Notes under the pieces: generated by a model
The model's database searches: none
Seen by the model: the letters and a program-made list of their open reading frames with translations, nothing else
What the model was told of the DNA's origin: nothing
Origin: Phalacrocorax aristotelis
Lineage: Eukaryota > Chordata > Aves > Suliformes > Phalacrocoracidae
Length of the DNA stretch: 64,000 nt
Direction: 5' to 3'
Assembly: GCF_949628215.1 (NCBI RefSeq)
Contig: NC_134278.1
Coordinates: 107,799,277 to 107,863,276 of the forward strand
Made by a program: the position numbers and the translations under genes
Part shown: positions 1 to 12,080 of the stretch, piece after piece
Layout of the letters: each line of letters opens with the position of its first letter
How positions within the stretch are numbered: position 1 is the first letter of the stretch

Positions 1-934
1 CCTGCAGCCCATCTTGTGAGTCAGTTGATCCCACTGAGTATGTTCAGGTCTGGTCTGAATTGCAAATGGAGCTCACCCTGGCAACATTATTTTGGAAACA
101 GCAGCTGGGTGAATGGCACGCAGGGCAGACAAAGCCCCAGTAAGGCACGTGTGAAGGCCTGAGCAGAAGTGGCAGAATTTCATAGTCATTACTGCAAACT
201 CTTCCACTATTATGCATGAGTAGTGACAGGCTTGCATTGTTAATCAGAGTAATTAGGATTTAGTTGAGGCATGACAATAACCTGTGCCTCATAAAGGCCT
301 GAAGGCGATCCATTTTCTCCCCTTTCCCTAGGAGTCTCCTATTGTGATTCGTAGATAGCCCAGCAGGAATGCAATCAGGAAATCTCCAGTGAATCAGTGT
401 CCCTAAATCTCCAGGCTTGACAGGTTGAAGTCTGACAAGCTATTAGAAAAAACTACTGATCATTAGGCTGTCTAAAATAGACTTAGCTTGTTTCTGTCTG
501 TATGCATTGATTTATCTGCAGAATGATATTGTTTGAAGCTTAGATTACTCATGCTGCCGCCAGCTGACATAGTTTGTATGATAAAATGACAAAGCGTGGC
601 TCTGGCTAAACATACAAGTCTTTCTGTCTTTGCTGTTTCATTGCTTTTGATTCATGCTGTAGTAACAAAAAATTGGTTCAATATTATTGTGAGAAACAAA
701 CCCAGAAATATACTGAATGGTTCAAAGCAATTTTTGATCACCCAAACCCTAGTATCTCTGACATATGGAGGGATAGTGTCAGCTTTCCCCAGATCATTTC
801 AGAGCAGTGATTTCTAGGTCAACTGCTGTGGGCTGTGCACTTTGCTTCACCGAGTTCAGAACTAGGCTTGTTACAAAATCTCTGATAAAAGCTCTCCTTT
901 ATGCATGCTTTGCCTCTCCCAAGCAATGTTTTAA
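1..934. other. Unique non-coding sequence, left edge
   Basis: No gene is recognised here. The sequence is AT-rich, unique-looking and CpG-poor. A 73-codon open frame at 596-817 has no recognisable domain and no strong start context, and is treated as chance. The only structured part is the homeodomain-rich block at 205-320, listed separately. Confidence 0.6.
205..320. promoter_or_regulatory. Candidate conserved non-coding element (homeodomain-rich)
   Basis: The block holds a MEIS/TGIF-like TGACAGG at 224-230, TAATCA at 241-246, a homeodomain core TAATTAGG at 250-257 and a SOX-like ACAATA at 274-279, all within about 60 bp. Tight clusters like this are typical of vertebrate developmental enhancers. 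Conservation is not visible from one sequence, so the regulatory role is inference. It could also be ordinary AT-rich DNA. Confidence 0.22.
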
Positions 935-944
935 TCAAAAAAAG

Positions 945-964
945 AATTAAATTTAAATTTAATT
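945..964. repeat. 20-bp perfect AT palindrome
   Basis: The 20 bases read identically on both strands and consist only of A and T (alternating AATT/AAATTT blocks). They sit in a longer A/T-only stretch from about 945 to 971. Such sequences can extrude as a cruciform or arise from low complexity; nothing shows a function. Confidence 0.85.
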
Positions 965-1302
965 TAAAATAAACTGATTAGGTCAATAATACATTATATG
1001 AGCTGTAAGGTTTCCTTCAGAGTTATTCTTATACTCTAGTCAAGCTTTCATACAAAAACAAAATCACATCAGATTGGAAAATTTCTGAACAGACAAGCTT
1101 CCTGAACAGGATTGCATTCTTATTTGTCACTTACAATGACATCTGTTTTTCCAGTCTTCCTGTCTTATTTCTTCCATTTTTAAAAAATTACTGGCTTCCT
1201 TGCAGGATTCAACATCTCAAAGTGTATCTCAAAGTGGAAAATAAAGAACTATTTCAGCTCTTCTTTCCCTTTGGCAGGAATAGGGTCATTCTACTCTCTT
1301 GG

Positions 1303-1432
1303 AAAAAAAAAGTAATATACTTTGCACCATTATGCATGCAGAACAGAGATGCATAAGCAACCTTAAACATGTGTTTGTATAACCTTGCCTATACATATAC
1401 ATATAGTAAGTATATGGTATGTTATCTACATA
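1303..1432. repeat. A9 run and small TA/CA tract
   Basis: A run of nine A occurs at 1303-1311. A short degenerate tract of tacata/tatg units lies at 1389-1432. Both are ordinary simple sequence. Confidence 0.6.
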
Positions 1433-1632
1433 AGTTCTCCTGTTTGTGAAAGACATGTAATGTGACCTCTAAAAAGGAATAAAGATTCATTTGTTATTTA
1501 AAGCAGATAGAAATACAGAGAAGTAGCTTCATAAATACTTGTTTACATTTACAGATATTAAAGAAAAGAAATTTGGTATGGCACAAGCATGGTCATATTC
1601 CTGCAAAAAGATCAAGGGATACTTAATGACAA

Positions 1633-1712
1633 AGCAGTCGAGTCAAGCAAGTCAAATGAAATCAAATCATCAAATCGAGTAAAATCAAAGCAAGTCAGTC
1701 AAATCAAGTCCC
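1633..1712. repeat. Degenerate tandem tract of AAGTC/AAATC units
   Basis: About 80 bp consist almost entirely of variants of a five-base unit (aagtc, aaatc, gagtc, cagtc) in loose tandem order, with repeated TCAAATC and TCAAGTC words. The tract is imperfect, as expected for an old minisatellite or microsatellite that has decayed. It leaves an open frame at 1589-1834 only because the unit carries no stop in that frame; no protein is proposed. Confidence 0.75.
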
Positions 1713-4054
1713 AAGTTTTATGCAAGCATGACATTATTTCTATTACAGTCTTCTTTTTAGTAGCTGCATATGTGTCCCTTACATTTACATTTCGTTGCAT
1801 TTCCGTTTATTACTTTCAGAAGATCCACATATAACTTGCTAAGAGAGACAGCACAAAACCTCTGTGAGGATTTCCTAAAGATCTGCACAAAGGGTAAAGC
1901 TGCAGTCAGAACCTGTTGCAGCTTTATTCGTAGTCTTCACACACAGATTTGGTGGAGGAGGTTTACCATACTGCATCTTGCAGGGAAGGTAAAATATATG
2001 CAACCAGACTGACGTTCCATTTCACCAGGCATCAGAATCTAATTATGCTTTGATTTTTTTGCCAAGATAATTTTAAGTTCTTTTGTTGAGGACAAATAAT
2101 TCAGTATGATACCTTGATTGCAAATTGTTTACTACAACTTAATATAATAGAAATCTACATTCATCTACTTTCAGGAACAACCAGAAATACTCTCTCTGAG
2201 TTCTTACAGCATGCCATCGCTCTGGTATGTAAGTATATAATGCTAGGTTCTACATTTGCCCCCATCCCCCCACTCGCCCTGATGATGCCATGGATGATGT
2301 TAATGTAGGTCTGTGCAAATTTATGAAACAAACACTGATGGAACATTAAGCCCTGAGTTAGTATGTGAATCAGATGGAAAAGGTTTTTCATGACAGCTTT
2401 CCTTAGGCCCCTTCATTATTTTGTTTTGTTGTCTGATTTCTATGCTTAATGAAAGTTTAAAAAGCAATTCAGAGACTTTTGGGTTCATTAGTAACATACA
2501 AGTTTCCAGTGAAATACTTCTGAGAAATAGTTAGTTGGCAAATTATATTAAAATTAGGAAGCTCTTTAAGAAAGAATAGGAAATAGCAGTTAAAAGAGTA
2601 AAATATTTGTAAGCAGGATGCATACTTTTAAAAGAATAAACGTATAGCAGTCATCAATAGCATTGATAAAAATGGGCTCTGAATGAGCCACAGCCAGAAG
2701 CAGCTGGCATAGTTAAACAGCAGTGTAATAGACACCATTCAAAATGAAAAGACATCTTCCAAAATATGGAAGCTGTGTCCAAAGAAAGAAAACAGAGGAA
2801 GAGTATATTCCCCAGAAAAATAAATGCTAAACCACAGCAAAGCAAGCCAAAAATATTAGTGGAAGCAACTTGCAGAAGTAATGAGAGCTAACAGTAAAGC
2901 CTTTTGTATATACATCAGAAGCAGCCCAGTTGGACGAGCAGGATGAGAAGCAACAGCAAAGGAAGATAAAGACATTATGGAACAGCTAAATGAATGATTT
3001 GCACTGGTTCCAGCTGTAAATGAGGTGGGAGGCTTTCACACTAGGGTCATTCTTTACACAGAATGAGTCTGTGCAAACTCCCAGATTGAAGTGTCGGAGA
3101 TTTTAGAATAAATCAGTACCACAACAAATAGGTAACAATATATGGTATTCACACAGGAGATTTGGAAGAGTTCAAATATGAATTTGTCAGTCAGCTGTCA
3201 TTATGATTGATCAAATCAGCACCAGTGTCAGGATGACGCGAAAGATATAGATAATGGGAACAAGAATAATCAGAGGAGTTTTCTATAAAGGAGTCTAAAA
3301 AGATAATGGTCTTCCACTTGCAAAAGTGATAACCAAAAGGGTAGTGTGGTAAAAATACCTAAAATTATGAAGACACAATTTTTTTGCAACAGTATGGGAA
3401 CTAAGGGCAATCTTATTAGGCAACAGGAAAGTATAGAAAAAAGAAGTGATTTTCTTGGTCAGTACAGCATGGATGCTGTGAAGACAAACAGGTGAATTTT
3501 TTTTCCCCTGAAATTACTGGATCAGATCCAGGTGCTTTGTTGGGTATTAATAAGTGGTGGTTTACGTGCAGCCTTTGGCTCAGAAAGTACTTAAGTTGCT
3601 AAATGTTGGAAGATGGAAAGTAGGAAATAGCTGAAGAGCAGACACTCAGAAGAAGGGCGCAGGATGAGCCCTACCTTAACCGAACCTGCTGCCTCACTGT
3701 CAGAGAGACTTTGGTCTGGGCTTGTGCTATATTTCTTATGCTTTCACCCCATGAACTAGGATTTTAGTCTATATAATTCTCCTCTTTTCCAGGGATGCTC
3801 ACTTGTGTGGGTTTTCATCTTCTGACTGGACGACTGGGCACAGCCTGGGCAGGAGAAACATGAGAGAGATGCCTAGAAAAGGAGCCTTTTGCAACCTTTG
3901 AATAAAAACCTGTTAAATAATTTCATCATTTTCTGTCTACCTTCAAAAATAATGTGATTTAACAAACAAAACAACTGACCACAGCGAATTTTTCCATAAA
4001 GGTTTTTGCTTTACTCTGCGAATATTTTAGTATTACCAGCTTTTATTGCCTCAG
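1713..4054. other. Non-coding sequence without recognised gene
   Basis: No coding region, RNA gene or transposon is recognised over this 2.3 kb. The longest open frames are 60-80 codons and overlap on both strands. Within it lies one spliced-exon candidate at 2175-2224. A run of purine-rich, moderately AT-rich sequence follows from about 2550 to 3650 with no repeat structure that I could make out. Confidence 0.55.
2175..2224 (+). other. Candidate cryptic exon, 50 nt
   Basis: A short pyrimidine-containing acceptor ending in tttcag precedes the segment, and a donor gtatgtaagt follows directly at 2225. One frame is open across all 50 nt, starting two bases in and ending in phase 0. The acceptor tract is only moderate. 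The segment may be a chance pseudo-exon; no protein homology is recognised. Confidence 0.15.
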
Positions 4055-4102
4055 CATATATTTAGCTCTGTCTCTGCTTTTGGGTGGGGACAGGAATGGC
4101 AG
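4055..4102 (+). other. Candidate exon, 48 nt
   Basis: The segment is preceded by a ttttattgcctcag acceptor and followed by an ideal CAG|gtaagt donor at 4103. Its length is a multiple of three and the phase-0 frame is open, giving 16 codons rich in Ser, Gly and Trp. Nothing in it is recognisable. Pseudo-exons with such signals are common in large introns, so confidence is low. Confidence 0.2.
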
Positions 4103-4854
4103 GTAAGTTCTTTCACCTGTATTGCTTCTGACTTGAAGAAAGCAGAATGTGATTTATTTTCTTTAGCCACGAGACCACGATACAGGACGGATAAAGTGAT
4201 TTGCTCTTGTGTATGCAGGAAAACCTGCAGCCAAGACAGAAACCAAATCCAGGATGTCTGAGTCCCATTTCCCGCCCTGACCATTGGAACGTCCTCTGTA
4301 ATCAGCAAGAGTGTTCAAAGCATGAGATATCACTTCAGAATCTATTCAGAGTATATTTGATTGTGATGTGTCTTTTAAAAAAATGTTTTCCATGCTCTAC
4401 CATCAAAAATTTCAGCTTGAACACAGTTAACTCAGCCCAAGTTTTGGAAACAAAATTTAGGCCCTTCAGGGGATTGTCCTTCCCTGGTGTTGTTAATCCT
4501 GTGGTTTTTAAGGCTTTTTTTTTTTTTTTTAATAAAAAGGAAATGTGTTTTGTTTTACTTCAATGTTTACAAGTGTTTGTCTGGGAAATATAGGATTATA
4601 AAGGAACACATTTCAAGCACCACGCTGGGTGTGTTAGTGCTTTGTATTCTGCTACCACATCTGAACTCCCTTCATGTTGTGTTTCATAATGTCCCAGACA
4701 AATAGGAATGAGATTGTATTTGCTAGAATTGTTTAATCGTCAGTGGTCTGACCCTGAAAAAGACAAGGCACGTTAGCTTTCCATCACCCTGGATGGGAAC
4801 AGAGGTTGCACGGCATCTGGCAGGATGTACTCAGCACCTCACAGATTTTGTGCT
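4103..4854. other. Non-coding sequence with a T16 run
   Basis: No gene is recognised. A run of 16 T occurs at 4515-4530 followed by aataaaaagg. On the - strand this reads as a long A run, which could mark a retroposed tail, but no target-site duplication or SINE body is evident next to it. Confidence 0.5.
4515..4530. repeat. T16 homopolymer
   Basis: This is one of the two longest homopolymers I noted in the window, with the A15 at 49745-49759. It may be a relic poly(A) tail of an old - strand insertion or simple slippage. Confidence 0.9.
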
Positions 4855-5215
4855 TTTAACTTAAGTCCCAGGCCACATTTATTTTCTTCAATATACTGCA
4901 AACATATAATTATAGTTAGCACAATTGGTACTTTCACTTTTAACTAAAATGCCTCTACCCAGCAGGCAAAATAATAATAATGAGATGACATTGTGATGAA
5001 TGATGATGCCTCCAACAAAGCGCTTGAGCCATAAACGGAAAGAGACAGTAAATTTCATCGTATTTTTTGAAATTACATATGCTGCAAATCCATTTTTAAT
5101 GAAAATTAAATAATGCATTTTAAGCTACAAAGCACAATTGGCTTAATGCAATAATGTACCAACTTCTCTTGCACTCATTTCAAGTCCTGGCAGGGAGTGC
5201 CGAGACAATGCCTAA
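4855..5215. promoter_or_regulatory. Candidate conserved non-coding element
   Basis: The block has a dense AT-rich motif texture: TATAATTATA at 4905-4914, an (ATA)n-like tract around 4971-4982, repeated GATGAATGATGATG words at about 4995-5008, an AAGCGCTT palindrome at 5018-5025, and long TTTTTAATG/ATTAAATAATGC stretches at 5093-5117. Intact CpGs at 5018-5037 within otherwise CpG-depleted DNA add weak support for constraint. The regulatory reading is inference; no transcript signal is visible. Confidence 0.3.
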
Positions 5216-8200
5216 TAAAAGACACATTGATTTGAGGGTGGTTCCCTGTGATAAGGCTGTTTCTAGTTGTGGCTCTTTGTGGCCTTTCATTTTAAGAATA
5301 AGAAAAAAGGAGGTGAAGCCAGGAAAATGGGTAAAGAAAGATAAAATGTGCAAAACACAATGTGTTTGGGGCACCCTTGTCCTGCTATCTGTACAACTGT
5401 ACAGTCCATTGATTACAGTGGTATTTCTCCTAACTCAAATTTACACAAATGGAAAAGCATCAGGCCTTCAGATAAACATGATTTATGCCCTTCCTGGCAG
5501 TCAGAGCAGATAACAGGGTTAAACTATACCTTCTCCTGTTTAAAGACATTGACATTCGTGATATAAGATATTCTCTTGGAAATGACAGATACGATAATTT
5601 TGTACCACGCATTTTAAGGACTTGAAAACAATTGCATGTGTAAGTTTTTGATTGTTTTCTTTTTCAGGGTTCAAACTGGCCTAATATTCTATTCCAAACA
5701 CACAACATTAATGAAATAAATTACAGACTGATTGAAATGCTGTCATTTTTCAAAGAAGGGTTTCTGGCTGAATACCAGTTTTTCAGTAAATGGAAATACT
5801 CAATACAAGCTTGAATTATTTCAGAAAGGCTTAAATAAAATTATTAAAACTCTATCAGAAAAAAAATAAGCATGTTCTTGCAGTGAACATGAAACACATC
5901 ATCCATTCACATGTCCATTCTTTGAATGGCTCTAAATCCATTGCCTATTTAGATAATATTGACAATAATTTCATCGTCTGAATGTACTGAACCTTTAGAC
6001 AAAAATAATGTCTTTTTGCCGTACCGACTAGCCTCTAGTCTTCTTGGGGAGGAATCCTCTTTTGGGCTTACTTCTAAGGATTCACCACCCCTGCCATTCG
6101 GCTCTTCATGACCTCTGAAGGAAGAGAGCAAAGCCCATACAAGCTGCCATTCGGTCTTCCCGTACAGCTGACCCCCAGTACCAGAGCGGTAATACAGCTG
6201 AATTAACACAGAGTTTGTCTATACCACAGTCACAGAAATTCCTTTCTGGATAATGGAAAAAGTGGTTTCAGGGAATCCATCTTGTCTGCTGAAAAAAGAT
6301 TTAATGAAACATTGATGACCAAATCGAGCACTAGTCTCTTCTCAATTAAATCCTTGCTTGAGCCAAAGTTCCCATAAGCGTAGTAATGGACTTGAGTAAG
6401 TTTAGAATAGCAGTACCAGCTGAGGAATAACTGCAGCACCATGTTTGGAGAATGCCGTCTGTTTGCTGTTGCTTTATAACATTCCTGAGTGTGGTAAGCA
6501 CTTGAGATTGCCACTGCTGGGCATGCCAGCTGGCTTGCCTTCCTTCTTCTGTTCTGCAGAAGAATCCTGGCAAGTGAAATATTTTCAAAATGTGTTTCTG
6601 ACACAGTGGTGGAAGACTTACAGCTATTGTTTGAAACAGGCAAGAAGAAATAGCTATATGTGTTCTCGTTGGAAGAAATCACATCTTAATGAAAAAGTTC
6701 TGGATTTTCACTGCAGAAAATAGGTGTATTTCGAATCTTGGCAGCGGCAACAACCTTAGCAGACTAGTTTTAGTGGAAATACTTGTTTTGATATGTGAGG
6801 AAACACAAAAATTACTAATGCATTTTGCCTCTTGAGTCTCACTTGACAAACATTCCATGAGGATTATAATATAAATACATAACTGCTTTTCCTCATTTCA
6901 GCATGCCACTTGTGAACAATTTTGTCATAACAAACCCCATCTTCCCTGCTTTTCATTTATCTCCCTAAAATAGAAATGGTCTTTTTCCATTTATCCTGCT
7001 AGAATAAACATCTATTAATTCTCCCAGGTCACAAAACCTTCAGCTTCTGAAGGTTAGAAATGTCTGCACAGTATGCAACTTCTTTGGTTCAGTTCTGTCT
7101 TGAATCAACTCAACAGAAAATGTCCAAATATTTGCCCGGTAATGGGAAAAATGAATGTAATTGATCCACAGCTCTTATGTACAACATCAAAGTACTTAGA
7201 GACAAGAAGCTATTGTAAGACAGTGACTAATAACTGTATGAGGGGATTTCCATTAGCAGGCCTACAAGGAAGATGATTCTAATTTGTGAGTGTCTTGTGA
7301 AAAGTTAAAACTGTCATGAACTATACAAGGAGTTTTTCATAAAACGAAAGCCATGGAAAGAGGCATCGGTTTTCATATGTACGACCTTGGGATACCCCAA
7401 TTAAGGTCAGATGCAATCATAAATTACTGAATCCTCCTTAAAATCCTCCTGTAACACAGTTTAGAGTCTTCTGCACCAAATCTTCCAAATCTCTATATTT
7501 TTTTTATAGCTCTGTGGATAGCAATGAGCAAACTGTGTTACCATGAATGGTTTTGAAATCTCATGGGCTGTAAAGATCCTTTCCCTTACTCCATAAGATG
7601 CAGCCTGAGGGAAGTATAGCAGCTCCCAGCACAGTGCTGTTTGCAAGGCTGCCATAGGTGAACTCCTGAGGTACCTGCTACTGATATCTAGGCAACGTAT
7701 TTAAGATGAAAGAAAAGAGAAATAAAAGACTGAGCAGGGAGTTGATTCTGCCACCCTTGCCTTTACTTTTACTTTGCACACAGTTTTTGAACAGTGGCAG
7801 CAAACACCTGGCCCTGCAGAATCTCTTTCTCTGTTATGTTTTCGTAATATTCTCAGCCAGAGGTTGCATTTCAAATTTTACTCTGGTTTAGGAAGCTTGT
7901 GCTGTTGTCAACATCTATTTAAATTGTCATCACAGGCTCTTACAGATTCATCTCTACTTTTGTAATCATACCTACATATGCAAGGAACACGCATACATGC
8001 ATAGTATTTCTTCCATATGATCCCATAAATCATCAGAATATTCCCTGCTAAACCAGCTTCGGATTTTTTTCCCCAGAAGCTAAACTGTTCATCTCAGAAG
8101 CACATATACAGCAAAAGGGGGAAGAGAGTAAGAGCATCTTTGTCTTTTCACAGTCTGTGAATTGCTGAAGTGCGGGAATCAGGGATCAGGCCCACAAGTC

Positions 8201-11200
8201 TTTGCGTGGAATCAGTGTGAAAAGAGGTAAAGAGCCTACAAAATAATGAATTTCTTCTCTTTCTCTGCATTCCAGTGGTGCTGCCTGGTAGGAAGGAAAG
8301 GAGATATCTTTCTCCCTGAAAAGGCATATCATGAATTCTTCCCCATTTGTGCCAAACGCCTGTAGTATAAAGGATTGCATTTTTTCTGAGACACAGTGCT
8401 TTGGATGTGCTCCCTAATGTGGTTCAACTTCCTTGCTCTCTCTTATTTTAGCCCATGCCTTAACGGTATAATTTGACCTTAAATTAGAGGCATATTTTAC
8501 CCTTGTTTTGTATGCAGAAATTCCTTTGATGTAATTGGGAGCCCCGTGCAAAGATGGAGGGTTTATCATGGCCCTTTGAATGCATGTGACATGGCAATTT
8601 GTCCAAGACATATTCTCATGCAAGAAGAATGGGATCCCATTGTGGGAAAATCTAGGGCCAAACACTGCACAGGACTGACGTCAATAGGATTGAACACAGT
8701 GTGAAGTTATGGCAAAATCTGATGCATTAGCTGTTTGGTGCCAGTGGTTTTCTTATGCAGCCGCTACTCTCAGCATTGCTGATGAGAGTGCATATCGTAT
8801 TGTCCTGAGAAACCCTAACTCTTGTTGCAAGAGGATGAAAGGAAGATGATCTCAAGAGTCTGAGTGACCATTTTAATTGGATGCATGTGGACGGAGTCCA
8901 ATCCAAAGCTCACAGAAAACTGTGGAAGTGATCCTGATGGCTTTTGGATAAGCCCTACTATGAAATCTTAGGATTAGGATTTGAAATAGAGTCAGTGAGC
9001 ACAGAAGCCACTGTCTTACCAGATAAAAAGACATGATGCAGTTTTGCAACTGAGCATGCAATTTTCAATCAAAGCATTTCCAGGCCCTTTTTATCTTTTT
9101 TCTCTTCATTCGTTCTTAATAAAGCAAGTTTTGCTGACCTTTACATGGCCTCTCACAAGAGACTCCCTTAAAGAATAAGCCCCAACTCATCTCCTACAGA
9201 AACCTAAATAAAAAATATAAACAATATAAAATAGAGACATAAAACTTACCACATCTTCTTATTTAGGCAGCAATTTAATCAGTGTTGTTCTAGCCCTTTG
9301 GCTATAACAGTGGTCATATCTCCTTTGCAACCTCTCCATGCGGTCTTAATCTCTAGATACATATCAACTGCATTCATTCTTTTAGCACGGGACATGATAA
9401 TGCAGTGGAAGACAGGAGGGATTGGTTTGAAAGATCTGGAGTTTATGAAAGGCATCTGAGATAAGAAAATATCAAGGAAAACAGATCATGGGCAGAGCAG
9501 ATGTTTAGCTTATGGCCACATCTTTGATCCTTTCTTCTTTGCATCTCTCTTAATATATATACAGATACAGTATATAGCCCACATTGCTAGTGGACAGAAG
9601 TGAAGGGGATCATGGACTCATAGAAAGATGGGTCTGTAAGAGGTTTGAACGGGGTCTAGAGTAAATTTTTGCATTGTTTTCTCATGAGAAAGAAGGTCCC
9701 ATGTCAGCTACAGCGCAATCAGTACACAGCCACTAGATCACATGCATAGCTACACAAGCAAATGTGGGTCAATAGCACTGCTAACCTTGAAGAAATATTT
9801 TTGTGCATGGATGAGAGAATCACTAGGAGCAATACCTGTACCAGAGCCTGCAGAACTCCGCAGGAAAGACCTAGCTGAAGAGCTCGAATTATGCGGTTGG
9901 ATGATTTATATCAGGATGAGGATCTGGCTTTAAACAGGCAGAGGAAGAGAATTTTGAACATAAACAACATAAACATTTAAAATTAGTTCAGACTTTTGTT
10001 AGAAAAGCAATACTTATGCTGCAGAGACCATGTGAATCTCCTTGTACCTGTGCATCAGCTTTCTGGATAATGTCTTCAGTATCTCACAGGTACTGAAGCT
10101 TGCCAGCTGTGTGTTTCTGCAGCTGCTTTTTATTGAAGACACAATAAACACTGCAGTCATGTAAATCCTCTATAAATAGCTGTAGCAAAAACCATCCCTT
10201 CACCCTGTTCAAAGTTAAACACCATACTAACTCCCTAGCCCCTCTCTACTAGCTTGTAAATTGAGTATACTACTAGTAGCTACCCTTTTCTAGGTGTTTT
10301 GAGATCTTCTAATGAGAGGTGCAGTATACTAGTAAAGTCCAAAACATTAACAATAGTTATTTATTTATCATAATTTCTAAGCCATCATTTCCAATCCACC
10401 TTCATTGTTCCTAGCAAGCAACTAAAATAATTAACAGCAGACAGCCTATTAAGAAATGGAAAGTGTTTTGGTTACTTGCTATTTGTGGGTATGCATTGTT
10501 CCAGCATGGGAGCAGCCAGCTGCAGCTGGGAGAAATTTTTGCTCACCACAGACATTTTATCTCCAGTGTTTACCAGATTCTGAATCTGGAGAAGTTCTGA
10601 GATTGTCTAATTTCTCTAAAATTCAATGTCCAGAATTACGTAGTCCACAATGAATAACTCTGCCTAAATAAACTCCATTTAAGTGGCATAATTTTTTCCT
10701 GTTTAAGGCAAACTTTTTTCCTCCCCCTGACTCCCTGTTGCCAACCCCTCCCGTTACCCCATGGAGCCCTTTAGTTCTCTCCAGAACTTTTGGTGCAATC
10801 ATTGATCAGGGGTAGAGATCACTCTGATGCAGAATATGTACAAAGCAACAGAAATTCCAATCAACTGGCATTTTATAACATAAAAATAAAGTAAAAAATA
10901 AAGTAAAAACAAAAAGGTAGAATAAAGAAAAGCCTGGGTTGTCCTACAAACCAACCAAACAAGGAACTTGTAAGACTCATCTGTGTGTGCTGAGATTCAG
11001 TTTAACAATGAGGCTTTTCAGTCAGACACTGCAAAGCAGAGGAAAGACTACTAAAGGCTGCAGAGACAGCAGTCAAGTGGCTGTAGACAGGAAGAAGACT
11101 AACTTTCTCTCTGTCTTACAGGTTAAGATATCATAATGAATCAAATTTAATTCTCCTTTGTTCTGAAGTTTTTTTTTTTCTGTTTCAGACCTGCAGAAAG

Positions 11201-11904
11201 GCTGCCTTATGCACCTGCAAGTTTGGCATTTGCTCTGAGGATATTGATTGTTCTAATCAAATATATTATTTCCGTTCTCGGATATTTCCTATTTTTCTAT
11301 AAGAAGAAGACTTACCATTGCTAAGGACACAGCTCTCTCTTGATCTCTGAGATCTCTCTGTGTTGTAGCTGGATCCAGGGAAGATGTCAGGAGACTCCTT
11401 GGAGCCCAGTTCAGGCCTGGGTGGTCCATGGTGGAGATAGAAACAGCCACAGCAGAGCCTTCATGCTGCTGAAGTGGTCTTACTTGAGAAGAAAGCTATG
11501 GCTTTGGGAATGGGGTGGTATCTGGCATAGATATCTAGAAGGAATGAAAAGAATAGACCACCATGAGAAGACTTCTCAAGAGAGAGATAGGAAGATGGCT
11601 GAAGTACTTGATCTACTGGGACCAACACCATCCTGCCCCACTACCAAATTTCAGACTGGAACCATTTAAAATTAAAATCTAAACCTATTTTCTAGTAAAG
11701 CCTTTATAACATTCCTGGATATCATTTTGTTTATGGTCTACACAAGCCAAAGGCTCAGCTTGCCTCAGCACTGCTGTTGCTCTTTGCCCATCTCAACACT
11801 GCGTTCAGGCAAATCTACCTAATGATGTCAAATGGGGATGGAGAATTATGGCGAGCGCATAGCACAGACAGAGTCCATGTTGTCTTCACAAAGAATGCTT
11901 TCCA
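5216..11904. other. Long gene-free stretch, nothing recognised
   Basis: Nearly 6.7 kb carry no recognisable gene, RNA or mobile element. Open frames reach 150 codons (6230-6682, - strand) but overlap others on both strands and show no domain. Small simple-sequence features are a TA-rich tract at 9551-9578, an A-rich aaataaagt-type tract at 10879-10935, and a T11 run at 11169-11179 followed by ctgtttcag, which makes a strong acceptor-like sequence with no matching donor close downstream. Confidence 0.55.
10879..10935. repeat. A-rich low-complexity tract
   Basis: A degenerate AAATAAAGTAAAAA-type tract on the + strand. It could be a decayed retroposon tail, but no body is recognisable upstream. 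Confidence 0.6.
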
Positions 11905-12080
11905 TGAGGTATCAGCTGCTGCTTTTAATTAAATACCAGTTAAGTGGATTCCTACCCGACCTGAGAGGAGCAGCTTCATCGATACTACAGCAGTTAATCA
12001 CATGCTAGCAACGACAGTAAGCATAACGGGCTTGGTGACTGAGGAGCCTGGTGGCAGGTTATAATAAAAATAGCTCTTAA
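11905..12080. promoter_or_regulatory. Candidate conserved non-coding element with TTAATTAA and ATCGAT
   Basis: The block contains TTAATTAA at 11925-11932, an NKX2-like TTAAGTGGATT at about 11940-11950, ATCGAT at 11978-11983, CAGTTAATCA at 11991-12000 and several retained CpGs (around 11957, 11980, 12011 and 12028). The mixture of homeodomain cores and intact CpGs suggests constrained sequence. Evidence is compositional only. Confidence 0.27.

Noticed and set aside
6230..6682. 150-codon open frame on the - strand
   Set aside because: Overlapping open frames exist in the same region on both strands and no motif or family is recognised.
9610..9665. Sequence reminiscent of a degenerate CR1 tail (tcatagaa followed by a ggtctgtaag...gtctag pattern)
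   Set aside because: The resemblance is too weak by eye and no CR1 body or terminal octamer repeats follow.
11169..11188. Very strong acceptor-like T11 plus ctgtttcag
   Set aside because: No donor of matching quality lies within a normal exon length downstream, so no exon is proposed.
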